40,508 bases of DNA from Clostridiisalibacter paucivorans DSM 22131. Its GTDB lineage: Bacteria > Bacillota > Clostridia > Tissierellales > Clostridiisalibacteraceae. The position numbers were made by a program, and so were the translations under genes. The stretch lies in contig NZ_JHVL01000035.1 of the NCBI RefSeq assembly GCF_000620125.1, positions 1-40,508 of the forward strand, given 5' to 3'. The first letter of the stretch is position 1. Each line of letters starts with the position of its first letter. The notes under the pieces are model-generated. The model ran no database searches and had not been told where the DNA came from. It was given only the letters and a program-made list of their open reading frames with translations. This document shows positions 32,047 through 40,406 of the stretch, piece after piece.

Positions 32047-33069
32047 CTAATCATTATATTTTTTAGCTAATTCTATTAGCCTCTTTCCCAACATATCTTC
32101 ATACTCTTCATAAACAGATTGTGACATCTCAATAAATAAATCTTTTTGTTCTGGACTTACCTCATTTATATTCATCCCTGCCGCCTCTAGTTCTTGCAAA
32201 AATTCTTTTTCCATTTCTTGAGTAATCTTTCTTTCATATTCAATCATTTCCCTGGCACATTCTCTTAACATCGTGTTTAAATCCTGTGGAAGATTGTCAA
32301 GAAATTCTTTATTAAATAATAAACTTCCTGATGCAAAAAAATGTCCAGTTAAAGATAAATAATCTTGTACTTCATAAAATCTTGAAGAGCTTATTATTTG
32401 TAATGGGTTTTCCTGTGCATCAATGGTATTTTGCTGTAAAGCAGTAAACAATTCTGAAAAGCTAATTGGAGTAGGATTTGCTCCCCATGCTCTAAATGAT
32501 GCCATATGTATAGGGTTTTCCATGGTTCTAATAGAAATGCCAGCTAAATCATCTGGCGAGGAAATCGCTTTCACGCTGTTTGTTATATGTCTATAACCAG
32601 TTTCTCCATATCCTAAATTAACAAGATTATGTGGTTCAAGTAATTTATTTAGTTCATAACCTAGTTCATTATCAAATGCTTTATATGCTGCCTCACGTGT
32701 TTTAAAGATAAAAGGCAAGTCTCCAACCATAAATTTAGGTTCAAAACCAGCTAAAACTGCTGTTCCTGGAAAAGATGCAGTTATAGATCCAAGGCTTACT
32801 GCTTCCACTGCTTGTCTATCTCCACCCAATTGGCTATTGGGATATACTTGTACATCAAATTTACCTTGAGATCTTTCTTCTAAAATTTCCTCAAAATAGA
32901 CACAGGATAAGTGTATGGGAGATGTCTCATTTGCTACATGAGAAAGCCTAATGACAATGGGACCAGATGAAGTGGGATTTTTTTTATTATAATCTTCTTT
33001 ATAGAATATACCAGCTGTCAAAAGTACAATAACTAGTACCAATAACAGAAACACGTGCTTCTTCTTCAT
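32047..33069 (-). CDS. dctP: TRAP transporter, solute-binding protein
   Basis: This 340-residue DctP-family receptor captures the substrate outside the membrane. A hydrophobic segment (about 5-22) lacks a lipobox Cys, so it is secreted or membrane-anchored by an uncleaved helix. IRLSHVANETSPIH, VYPNSQLGGDRQAVEAV and GIRTMENP-like (here SIRTMENP) segments are family features. The conserved Arg of the last normally binds the carboxylate of the ligand, so a carboxylic acid is expected. It is the first gene of the operon, with AAGGAGG before the ATG and the promoter and operator about 100-150 bases upstream. Confidence 0.93.
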   Translation of the reverse strand: MKKKHVFLLLVLVIVLLTAGIFYKEDYNKKNPTSSGPIVIRLSHVANETSPIHLSCVYFEEILEERSQGKFDVQVYPNSQLGGDRQAVEAVSLGSITASFPGTAVLAGFEPKFMVGDLPFIFKTREAAYKAFDNELGYELNKLLEPHNLVNLGYGETGYRHITNSVKAISSPDDLAGISIRTMENPIHMASFRAWGANPTPISFSELFTALQQNTIDAQENPLQIISSSRFYEVQDYLSLTGHFFASGSLLFNKEFLDNLPQDLNTMLRECAREMIEYERKITQEMEKEFLQELEAAGMNINEVSPEQKDLFIEMSQSVYEEYEDMLGKRLIELAKKYND

Positions 33070-33158
33070 TTTTTAATCCTCCTTATTTTTTATACTTTAA
33101 AATAATTCCTTCAAATAAAAGACAAAATTGACAAAGTAGAAACTCTCCTCCTTTCTAT

Positions 33159-33178
33159 GTATACATGTACATGTATAC
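33159..33178. promoter_or_regulatory. Operator for the GntR/FCD regulator at the TRAP operon
   Basis: A perfect 20-bp palindrome, GTATACATGTACATGTATAC, begins 13 bp after the -10 box, so it covers the start of the transcript. FCD-type GntR regulators bind palindromes of TGTATACA character, and a gene for one lies just upstream. Binding here would block transcription. Confidence 0.7.
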
Positions 33179-33190
33179 TTGTATGTGTAT

Positions 33191-33219
33191 ATTATATTTA
33201 AAGTTTTCTAATTTGTCAA
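33191..33219 (-). promoter_or_regulatory. Consensus sigma-A promoter of the TRAP operon
   Basis: TTGACA (33214-33219), a 17-bp spacer and TATAAT (33191-33196) match both consensus hexamers exactly. Transcription should start near 33184. Such a strong promoter makes sense if the downstream palindrome is a repressor site. Confidence 0.85.
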
Positions 33220-33268
33220 TCAATTCTATAAATTCTTAATTGTTACTTTTTTAACTATTGACAAAATA

Positions 33269-33320
33269 AAAAGTGCCAATACTACGGAGTCTCATAAGAC
33301 TTCCTAGTATTGACACTTTT
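33269..33320 (-). terminator. Terminator of the gntR gene
   Basis: A 24-bp inverted repeat with three mismatches (33269-33292 and 33297-33320) has a CATA loop. On the minus strand TTTATTTTG follows. It separates gntR from the TRAP promoter. Confidence 0.85.
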
Positions 33321-33360
33321 AAAATTCACATTATTAATTTAAGCCAATTCTATGGACATA

Positions 33361-34035
33361 CTAATCCTTCTGAATATTTAAATTTTTGATCATACGCATT
33401 TTGATATTATGGATATGATTCTGCATATGTTCCTTTGCTTTTTCTGTGTTTTGATTTTCTATATATTTATACAATTCTTTATGTTCTCTTATCACTTCTA
33501 AAAAAAATGTATCTGCTGTGGTTGCATTTAAAAAACGTCTAGAATTCATAAGAATGCTTGATAACTGCTTCTGCAAGTATTCATTTTGACTGATTCCAGC
33601 TATATAATTGTGTAATTCTGAATCAATATCTAAAAAAACTTTCTTACTTTTAAATTCCCCTGTTAATGCCTCTTCCTGTCTATGTAATATATATCTCATA
33701 TTTTTCAGATCTTCTTCTGTTCTCAATGTAGCCGCCAATTCAATGGAAAGACCTTCTAATAGTTCTCTAACACTTAAAAGGTCTTCAACTTGCTTTTCGG
33801 TCAATTCTGCTACAAATGTACCTTTACCTGGAACAATTTTAAGAAGTCCTTCATATACTAGACGATTAAAAGCCGCCCTAATAGGGGTTCTAGATACACC
33901 TATTTGTTTGGATATCTCTTCTTCTTTTATCAATTCTCCTGGTTTTAATTCAAGATTTATAATGGCATCCTTTAAAATCTCGAATGTTCTTTCAGTCAAT
34001 GTTCCCTTTACTTTTATTTTAGGTAATTGTTTCAT
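33361..34035 (-). CDS. GntR-family transcriptional regulator, FCD subfamily
   Basis: This 224-residue regulator has an N-terminal winged helix (LKDAIINLELKPGELIKEEEIS, helix QIGVSRTPIRAAFNRL) and a C-terminal FCD ligand-binding domain of about 140 residues. FCD domains hold a metal through Asp and His residues. Candidate ligands here are the Asp and His of DSELHNYI, His in REHKELY and His in QNHIHNI. These regulators sense small carboxylic acids and usually repress. The gene lies upstream of the TRAP operon, in the same direction, and the palindrome in the TRAP promoter is the probable target. It has its own TTGACA promoter. Confidence 0.92.
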   Translation of the reverse strand: MKQLPKIKVKGTLTERTFEILKDAIINLELKPGELIKEEEISKQIGVSRTPIRAAFNRLVYEGLLKIVPGKGTFVAELTEKQVEDLLSVRELLEGLSIELAATLRTEEDLKNMRYILHRQEEALTGEFKSKKVFLDIDSELHNYIAGISQNEYLQKQLSSILMNSRRFLNATTADTFFLEVIREHKELYKYIENQNTEKAKEHMQNHIHNIKMRMIKNLNIQKD

Positions 34036-34071
34036 AGATTATTCCTTCCCCTTTAACATATCTTTGTTAAT

Positions 34072-34100
34072 ATAATATCCATTTTTTTCAATGCTGTCAA
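34072..34100 (-). promoter_or_regulatory. Sigma-A promoter of gntR
   Basis: TTGACA (34095-34100), a 17-bp spacer and TATTAT (34072-34077) on the minus strand, just after the rnr stop. Confidence 0.8.
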
Positions 34101-34124
34101 GAAAAGCTATTACCCCACTGGCTA

Positions 34125-36236
34125 CTAAACTAATATAAAGTCTATCTCTCTTTTATTTATATTAGTATTTGCTACTCGTATTTTTACTAAATCACCTATT
34201 CTATATGTCTTTTTAGTCATATCCCCTATAAGACTATAATTCTCTTCATCAAAGGTATAATAATCATCGGTCAATGTACTTATATGTACCAACCCTTCTA
34301 TAGTGTTATCTAATTCCACAAACATACCAAAGGATGTAACCCCTGATATTATACCCTCATATTCTTCTCCTAGTCTTTTACTCATATATTCTACCATCTT
34401 CAGCTCATCTGTTTCCCTCTCTGCTTCATCTGCTAGTCTCTCTCTCTGAGAACACTGATCAGCTACTTCAGGTAATATTTTTCTTAATTTCTCTATCTTC
34501 TTAGTAGACATTCTATTATTTATAAATTTCTTTATTATTCTGTGTATCTGTAGGTCTGGGTATCTTCTTATGGGAGAGGTGAAATGACAATAATTATCAG
34601 TTGCCAACCCAAAATGTCCTTCATTTTCCACACTATATCTAGCCTTTTTCAATGACCTGAGCATAATAGTATTTATAACTGTCTCTTCCTTTTTACCTTT
34701 TATTTTCTTTATCAGTATTTGTAAGTCTTTAGGATGCACATTTTGTAAACCCTTTATTGTATATCCAAAGTTATATATAAATTTATTAAACTCATTAATT
34801 TTTGCCTCATCTGGATCTTCATGTATCCTATATACAAAGGGTATTTGAGACCAGTACATATATTCTGCCACCGTTTCATTACAAGCCAGCATGAATTCTT
34901 CTATTATACCATTGGCTATTCTTCTCTCAGCCTTTTTTATATTTACAGGCTTTCCTTCTTCATCTAACACTATATATGCTTCATCAAAATCAAAATCTAT
35001 GCTTCCTCTATCTTCTCTTTTTTTCTTCAATATATTATAAAGTTCTGCCATGACTTCTATATCCTTCATTATATGAGCATATCTCTCTTTAAGATTCTCA
35101 TCATCCTTTTCTAATATATCAGATATATCTGTATATACCAGCCTTTCTTTACTTTCTATTACAGATTCTGCTACTCTATGGTCTATTATCTTACCTTTCT
35201 TATCTATTTCCATAAATACTGAAAGAGTCAATCTAGGAGTATTGGGATTTAAACTACATATGCCATTAGACAACCTCTTTGGCAACATGGGAATTACTCT
35301 ATCAACTAGATATACACTGGTACCTCTACTTAATGCCTCTTTGTCTAAAGGGCTGTTTTCTTTTACATAATTAGTTACATCGGCTATATGTACTCCTAAC
35401 ATATAATTGCCGTTATCCAATTTTTCTACAGATATAGCATCATCTAAATCTTTAGCATCTGCACCATCTATAGTAAATATGGTCTTATCTCTTAAATCAA
35501 GTCTTCCTATTAAATCTTCATCATTTACTTTCTCTGGTATGTTTTCAGCTTCATTTAGAACCTTCTCTGGAAATTCCTCTGATAAATTATATTTTCTAAC
35601 TATTGACAAAACATCTGTACCTGCTTCATCTATATATCCTAATACCTCTACTATTTTCCCCTCAGGATTCCTTCTTTTTTCTGGCCATCTTGTTATCTCT
35701 ACTACTACCTTTTGATTAGTTTTTGCACTATTTATCTCACTCTTTGGCACAAAAACATCCATACTTATTCTTTGATCATCGGGTATTACAAAGCCAAAGT
35801 TTTTGTTTTTCTCAAAGGTACCCACTATTTTTTCATTTGCCCGTTCTAAAATCCTTATTACTTCTCCCTCAGGCTTTCTATCTATATTACTTTTTTTATT
35901 TAATCTAACAATAACTTTATCACCATGCAATGCTCCATTTAAATCATTTGGAGAAATAAACACATCTGAACAATCTTTGTCCTCTGGCAATAAAAAACCG
36001 AATCCTTTAGGATTTCCTTGTAATTTTCCTACTATTAAATTCATCTTTTCAGGTATACCATAAGTATCCTCCCTAGTCTTTATAACTAGGCCCTCTTTTT
36101 CCATTTCATCTAGTATTTTATAAAAAGATTTTCGCTGTTCTTTATCTATATCAAATATTTCAGCCAATTCCTTATTAACTAAAGGTTTATAAGCCTTTTC
36201 CTCCATAAATGCCAATAACTTTTCCTTAGTACTCAT
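34125..36236 (-). CDS. rnr: Ribonuclease R
   Basis: This 3'-5' exoribonuclease of about 703 residues degrades structured RNA and works with SmpB and tmRNA on stalled messages. An N-terminal winged helix (STKEKLLAFMEEKAYKPLVNK region) is followed by two cold-shock domains (GNPKGFGFLLPE, KNFGFVIPDD) and the RNB catalytic domain with the metal-binding Asp cluster in TIDGADAKDLDDAIS. A C-terminal S1 domain (YEGIISGVTSFGMFVEL) follows. The long basic tail of E. coli RNase R is absent. I start it at the ATG ending at 36236 because GGAGG lies 6-7 bases before it; the frame is open 11 codons further. Confidence 0.95.
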   Translation of the reverse strand: MSTKEKLLAFMEEKAYKPLVNKELAEIFDIDKEQRKSFYKILDEMEKEGLVIKTREDTYGIPEKMNLIVGKLQGNPKGFGFLLPEDKDCSDVFISPNDLNGALHGDKVIVRLNKKSNIDRKPEGEVIRILERANEKIVGTFEKNKNFGFVIPDDQRISMDVFVPKSEINSAKTNQKVVVEITRWPEKRRNPEGKIVEVLGYIDEAGTDVLSIVRKYNLSEEFPEKVLNEAENIPEKVNDEDLIGRLDLRDKTIFTIDGADAKDLDDAISVEKLDNGNYMLGVHIADVTNYVKENSPLDKEALSRGTSVYLVDRVIPMLPKRLSNGICSLNPNTPRLTLSVFMEIDKKGKIIDHRVAESVIESKERLVYTDISDILEKDDENLKERYAHIMKDIEVMAELYNILKKKREDRGSIDFDFDEAYIVLDEEGKPVNIKKAERRIANGIIEEFMLACNETVAEYMYWSQIPFVYRIHEDPDEAKINEFNKFIYNFGYTIKGLQNVHPKDLQILIKKIKGKKEETVINTIMLRSLKKARYSVENEGHFGLATDNYCHFTSPIRRYPDLQIHRIIKKFINNRMSTKKIEKLRKILPEVADQCSQRERLADEAERETDELKMVEYMSKRLGEEYEGIISGVTSFGMFVELDNTIEGLVHISTLTDDYYTFDEENYSLIGDMTKKTYRIGDLVKIRVANTNINKREIDFILV

Positions 36237-36305
36237 AAAATTCCTCCAATCCCTTTTGTCCTTTTCCATCTATTTTTCCCTAATAATATATTTTATACCC
36301 TTATT

Positions 36306-36335
36306 TCAAAAAATAAAGCACACCTTTCTGTGTGC
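36306..36335 (-). terminator. Terminator after ddl
   Basis: GCACAC/GTGTGC (36318-36323 and 36330-36335) form a 6-bp stem with a 6-base loop. On the minus strand TTTATTTTTTG follows. It lies after the hairpin repeat and before rnr. Confidence 0.7.
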
Positions 36336-36414
36336 ACAGATTATTGTCAAACATATATTCATCATAAAAGTATAAAACAAAAGTACATTTAGTAAAATTT
36401 ATAACATATATAGA

Positions 36415-36511
36415 AATTAGTAGTTAATGGTTAGTAGTTATTAGTTTAATGATTAAATCCATAGGATTTTTTACATCAACTACGAACTACTAGCTACTAA
36501 CTACTAACTAT
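36415..36511. repeat. Dispersed hairpin repeat, copy 2
   Basis: This copy of the element at 15966-16066 shares AGTTAATGGTTAGTAGTTA exactly (36422-36440), then matches in most positions through the loop (TTAATG, AAATCCATA) and ends in CTACTAACTACTAACTA. The arms can pair imperfectly over about 30 bp. It lies between ddl and rnr, which read the same way, in a 339-bp gap with no gene. Confidence 0.75.
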
Positions 36512-36575
36512 TTTACAAAATTAGTAACTATTTTAATACCTTTGTTATTAAACTAAATATACCTTTTTGTATACC

Positions 36576-37739
36576 TTATTTCTTTACTCCTCCTATATTG
36601 GCCTTTTTATTAAATAGGTCTACATCATAGGAATACATATTATCATTCTTTTCTCCATGGGCGTCTTCAGCTATATCTATAAGTTCAGTTATCATATCCT
36701 TAAATGTTATGCCCATAGGTTCCCACAAATAAAATGCAACTGAACCAGGTAAGGTATTTATTTCATTTACAAAAATATTATCATTTTCATCTATTAAGAA
36801 ATCTATTCTGGCATTACCTCTACAGTCTAATGAATTAAATGCCCTTTTAGCAAAATTTTGTATATCCTCTGTCATCTTATCAGATAACTCTGCTGGTATA
36901 ACCCTCTTTTGACCCTTTCCACCTTTTACATCGCTATTGATATATTTATCTTCATATGAAAGTAAATCCTTCCAGCCCAAAGGTTCTTCACAGAAAGATG
37001 CCTTTAACTCATCATCCTTACCCATCACTGCACAATTTATTTCTCTGGGATTAACAACAGCATTTTCCACTAAAATCTTTCTATCATATCTTATAGCTAC
37101 CTCTATAGCATCTATAAGCTTATCTACATCTGTGGCTTTAGTTATGCCTACACTGGAACCTAAATTTGCGGGTTTTACAAATACAGGATATTCAAGTTTG
37201 TCTTCTACATCTTTAATAATTGTATCTCTATCTTTTATCCATTTCTTCCTATAAAACCAAATATGATCAACAATAGGTAGGGCTTCCGCTTTAAAAACTG
37301 ACTTCATAATAATTTTATCCATACCTACAGCCGATGACATAACTCCTGCCCCCACATATGGTACATTTATAAGTTCTAATATTCCCTGTATAGTTCCATC
37401 TTCTCCATTTGTTCCATGCATTGCAGGAAAAATCACATCAATACTATCCAATACCTTTTTAGAAAACATTCCTATTTTATTGGGATGATTATATAGATTT
37501 TTATCATCATGGGTAGCAGTTATTACTATTTCCTTTGTATTGCCAAATTCTTTATTTTTGAAAGTATCAAATTTCTTTAATTCTTCTCCAGTATACCACT
37601 TTCCTTTTTTATCTATATATATAGGCACAGGTTCATATTTAGTCTTATCCATATTTTCCATTACCTGGAGGCCAGTTATCACTGACACCTCATGCTCAAC
37701 AGTCCTACCTCCAAACAATACACCTACCCTTTTTTTCAT
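36576..37739 (-). CDS. ddl: D-alanine--D-alanine ligase
   Basis: This 387-residue ATP-grasp ligase makes the D-Ala-D-Ala dipeptide for peptidoglycan. LFGGRTVEHEVSVITG is the N-terminal D-Ala site, PAMHGTNGEDGTIQGILEL the next family motif, VKPANLGSSVGI the ATP-binding loop, and NEINTLPGS the magnesium site. The omega-loop reads SYEDKY with Tyr, as in D-Ala-D-Ala enzymes, not the VanA D-lactate type. It starts 14 bp after the MurF-like gene, whose product would use its dipeptide. AAGGAGG precedes the ATG. The length is at the long end for the family because of a longer C-terminal tail. Confidence 0.95.
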   Translation of the reverse strand: MKKRVGVLFGGRTVEHEVSVITGLQVMENMDKTKYEPVPIYIDKKGKWYTGEELKKFDTFKNKEFGNTKEIVITATHDDKNLYNHPNKIGMFSKKVLDSIDVIFPAMHGTNGEDGTIQGILELINVPYVGAGVMSSAVGMDKIIMKSVFKAEALPIVDHIWFYRKKWIKDRDTIIKDVEDKLEYPVFVKPANLGSSVGITKATDVDKLIDAIEVAIRYDRKILVENAVVNPREINCAVMGKDDELKASFCEEPLGWKDLLSYEDKYINSDVKGGKGQKRVIPAELSDKMTEDIQNFAKRAFNSLDCRGNARIDFLIDENDNIFVNEINTLPGSVAFYLWEPMGITFKDMITELIDIAEDAHGEKNDNMYSYDVDLFNKKANIGGVKK

Positions 37740-37753
37740 ACAAAAAATCCTCC

Positions 37754-39391
37754 TTATTCATTATAATTATCGGGTAAATCATTTTCAAATAATACTACAT
37801 CTTTCTCTTTTACTAAACTCTGAATAACTCCAGTGGATTCATCCAGTGTCTTTACAACAAATATATTGTCCTTATTAAACTTTTGTTCAACAAGACCTTG
37901 GTATATTGGCCTAGTTCTCTTTTCACCAACTAGTATTACGAAATCACAAACCTTACTTATATTCTTGCCAAATTCCTTATTTTCCTCTTCTTCTCTGTCT
38001 CCTAATTCCACCATACCTGGAGTAACTATAACCTTTCTTCCTTCTTTAAATTGATTTAAAACCTCTAACGCTGCCTTGGCACCCACAGGATTAGAATTAA
38101 AAGCATCATCTATAATAATCACACCTGTACCTGGATTGATTAATTGTAGTCTATGAGGAATAGGCTCTACCTTAGATATCCCCTTAGATATATCATCTAA
38201 ATTCATTCCCATTGCATTGGCCACTGCTACCCCTGCCAATATATTGGATATATTGTGCTTGCCTAACAATTTGCTACTACACTTTACACTATTACCTTCT
38301 TTATCTGACAATATAAAAGTAGAGCCGCCCTCATTAACTTCTATATCTTTAGCATATATATCTAAATATTCATGGTCTTTTATACCATATAATATCTTTT
38401 CTTTAAAAGTCTTATCTGCTAATTTCCTTACATATTTATTATCATAATTGAATATTGCTATACCATCAGCAGGTAGATTCTCTATCAGTTCATATTTAGT
38501 TTTCATTATGTTTTCTATGTTTTTAAATGTCTCTAGATGGGTAGGTCCTATGGAAGTAAGTACACCTATTTTAGGTCCTACAAGTTTAGCTAATTCATCT
38601 ATATCACCTATATTCCTAGCTCCCATCTCTACTACAAAGGCCTCATAACTATCATCAAGGGTATTATTTATAACTTTACTTATACCCATAGGGGTATTAT
38701 AGCTTTCTGGTGTGTTTAATACATTATATTTATGCCTTAATATTTCAGCAGTGATAAATTTGGTAGATGTCTTGCCAAAACTACCAGTAATACCAACTAT
38801 ATTCATATTTTCAAAGTTTCTTACTTTATTATATGCCATATCATAATAATATTTATTTATTCTTTTTTCTATGGGTAATACTAGTAAATTGGCTAATATT
38901 ATAGTCTGAGGAATACCATAAATTATAAGTAATGAACCTATTAATATAAGATCAAAGGGTCTATCACTAAAATTTATGACAACTAATCCATATATCAGCA
39001 TAATAATTAAATTTATTGCTATAATAGCTATAAATAATCTTTTAGCCCTTTTAGTAAATACTAAGTCCTTTTTAGCGTTTTTACTTTTAAAATCTTCCAC
39101 TAATAAAAAACAAAATAGTAAGAACAACAATATCATTGGTAATAAAAGTATCTTAGAATCTATTAGTATAACTATTATCTCTAATAAGAATAACGCAATG
39201 GCACTATTCCTTACCTTATTTGAAAATACATTTTTACCAGATTCCTTTAGCCACCTTTTATATTGATTATTTCTGTATCCCTCCAATTGCATCATATGTA
39301 ATGTATATCTTGATGTCCAATACATAGGTATTAACCATATAACAAATAATATAGCTCCTATAATCCCTAAATTATTTAAAATGATATCCAT
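37754..39391 (-). CDS. Membrane-anchored MurF-like Mur ligase
   Basis: The first 180 residues of this 545-residue protein are mostly hydrophobic, with about five membrane segments (near 8-22, 62-78, 80-98, 118-140 and 147-172). The Mur ligase ATP domain follows, with GITGSFGKTSTK (200-211), VEMGARNIGDIDEL and the Mur C-terminal domain (DDAFNSNPVGAKAAL, TPGMVELGDREEE). These motifs are those of MurF, which joins D-Ala-D-Ala to UDP-MurNAc-tripeptide. The normal MurF N-terminal substrate domain is missing and the membrane region takes its place. It lies between an alpha/beta hydrolase gene and ddl in one operon. It may be the main MurF or a specialised membrane form. Confidence 0.85.
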   Translation of the reverse strand: MDIILNNLGIIGAILFVIWLIPMYWTSRYTLHMMQLEGYRNNQYKRWLKESGKNVFSNKVRNSAIALFLLEIIVILIDSKILLLPMILLFLLFCFLLVEDFKSKNAKKDLVFTKRAKRLFIAIIAINLIIMLIYGLVVINFSDRPFDLILIGSLLIIYGIPQTIILANLLVLPIEKRINKYYYDMAYNKVRNFENMNIVGITGSFGKTSTKFITAEILRHKYNVLNTPESYNTPMGISKVINNTLDDSYEAFVVEMGARNIGDIDELAKLVGPKIGVLTSIGPTHLETFKNIENIMKTKYELIENLPADGIAIFNYDNKYVRKLADKTFKEKILYGIKDHEYLDIYAKDIEVNEGGSTFILSDKEGNSVKCSSKLLGKHNISNILAGVAVANAMGMNLDDISKGISKVEPIPHRLQLINPGTGVIIIDDAFNSNPVGAKAALEVLNQFKEGRKVIVTPGMVELGDREEEENKEFGKNISKVCDFVILVGEKRTRPIYQGLVEQKFNKDNIFVVKTLDESTGVIQSLVKEKDVVLFENDLPDNYNE

Positions 39392-39402
39392 TTTTCACTC
39401 TC

Positions 39403-40170
39403 CTAACTACTACTATCCAAAAAACTATCTATAACCCTATTAAATGTATACATCTGGTCTATATAAGAATAATGCCCTGCATTATCCAATACTACTAGAC
39501 CGCTACCCTCTATTTCATTTTCCATTATTTTTCCCATATAAAGTGGAGTAGCATCATCATCCCTTCCCCATACTAATAATGTTGGTACATTTATATTTTT
39601 TAAATATGGTCTTAAGTTTTCATTTATTACTTTAACCATTATTTTTCTCATAATTCCATCGGCCGCTCTATAATCCTGTGAGCCATATCTCTTATAAAAC
39701 TTCTCTAATCTCTTATCCTTTTCCTTCCAAAAAAATAATAGATTATATATTCCCTTCATTATTTTAAATGTATATACTTTAAGATAATATTTAGGTTTCC
39801 TCTTTGGAATTATACCTGCACTGTCTATAAGTACCATTTTGCTTAAAATATCTGGATATTTATTGGCTAACATTATAGATACCCTGCCCCCGTGGGAGTG
39901 ACCCATAAGTATTATATCCTTAATATTCAATTTATCTACAAATTTTTTTATAAAGTCAGCATATTCTTCAGAACCCCATACAGTTAGAGGTCTATCACTT
40001 TGACCAAATCCTGGTAAATCCAATGCCCATACCTTATACCTATCTTTAATATGATTATATATAGGTATAACTGTATCTATATTTGCCCCCCATCCATGAA
40101 GAATAAGGACATTTTCTCCTTCACCTTCACATATGTAATTAATCCTTAATCCATCTATATCTATATGCAT
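39403..40170 (-). CDS. Alpha/beta hydrolase
   Basis: This 255-residue alpha/beta-fold hydrolase has HGWG as the oxyanion region, the nucleophile Ser92 in GHSHGG, an acid near Asp204-206 in WGRDDDATP, and His233 in NAGHYSY. These make a full catalytic triad. No signal peptide is present, so it is cytoplasmic. The substrate is unknown. It is the first gene of an operon with the MurF-like ligase (12-bp gap) and ddl, which suggests a link with cell-wall precursor metabolism. GTGAGGATGG precedes the ATG. A promoter is not clear in the 200-bp AT-rich gap upstream. Confidence 0.85.
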   Translation of the reverse strand: MHIDIDGLRINYICEGEGENVLILHGWGANIDTVIPIYNHIKDRYKVWALDLPGFGQSDRPLTVWGSEEYADFIKKFVDKLNIKDIILMGHSHGGRVSIMLANKYPDILSKMVLIDSAGIIPKRKPKYYLKVYTFKIMKGIYNLLFFWKEKDKRLEKFYKRYGSQDYRAADGIMRKIMVKVINENLRPYLKNINVPTLLVWGRDDDATPLYMGKIMENEIEGSGLVVLDNAGHYSYIDQMYTFNRVIDSFLDSSS

Positions 40171-40368
40171 TTAACCATCCTCACTACTTAATTTAAATAA
40201 ATCTATACATATAATATTAATATTCAATAAAGTAAAGTAATTATACCTCATTATATTTTAATTATCTTATTTGATTATAACAAAACTTACTTTCAAATGC
40301 CATAAAATCATTATAAAATAGGAAAACTTACATTTTCATTGTTCCCTATTTATAAATAATTCATTAAA

Positions 40369-40395
40369 AAAGGACAATCCTGAGATTGTCCCTTT
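40369..40395 (-). terminator. Terminator of the pyrophosphatase gene
   Basis: AAAGGACAATC (40369-40379) pairs with GATTGTCC and a T-rich arm (40384-40395) around a short loop. On the minus strand CCTTTTTTAATG follows. It ends the gene that stops at 40407. Confidence 0.85.
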
Positions 40396-40406
40396 GATTA
40401 ATCTTA

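Noticed and set aside
32031-32054. ATG at 32054 as dctQ start
   Set aside because: The strong AGGAGGG site lies downstream of this ATG and is well placed for the TTG at 32028-32030, so the upstream start is less likely, though not excluded.
36576-37739. Vancomycin-resistance type D-Ala-D-Lac ligase
   Set aside because: The omega-loop has the Tyr-containing SYEDKY pattern of D-Ala-D-Ala enzymes, and no vanH or vanX gene is adjacent.
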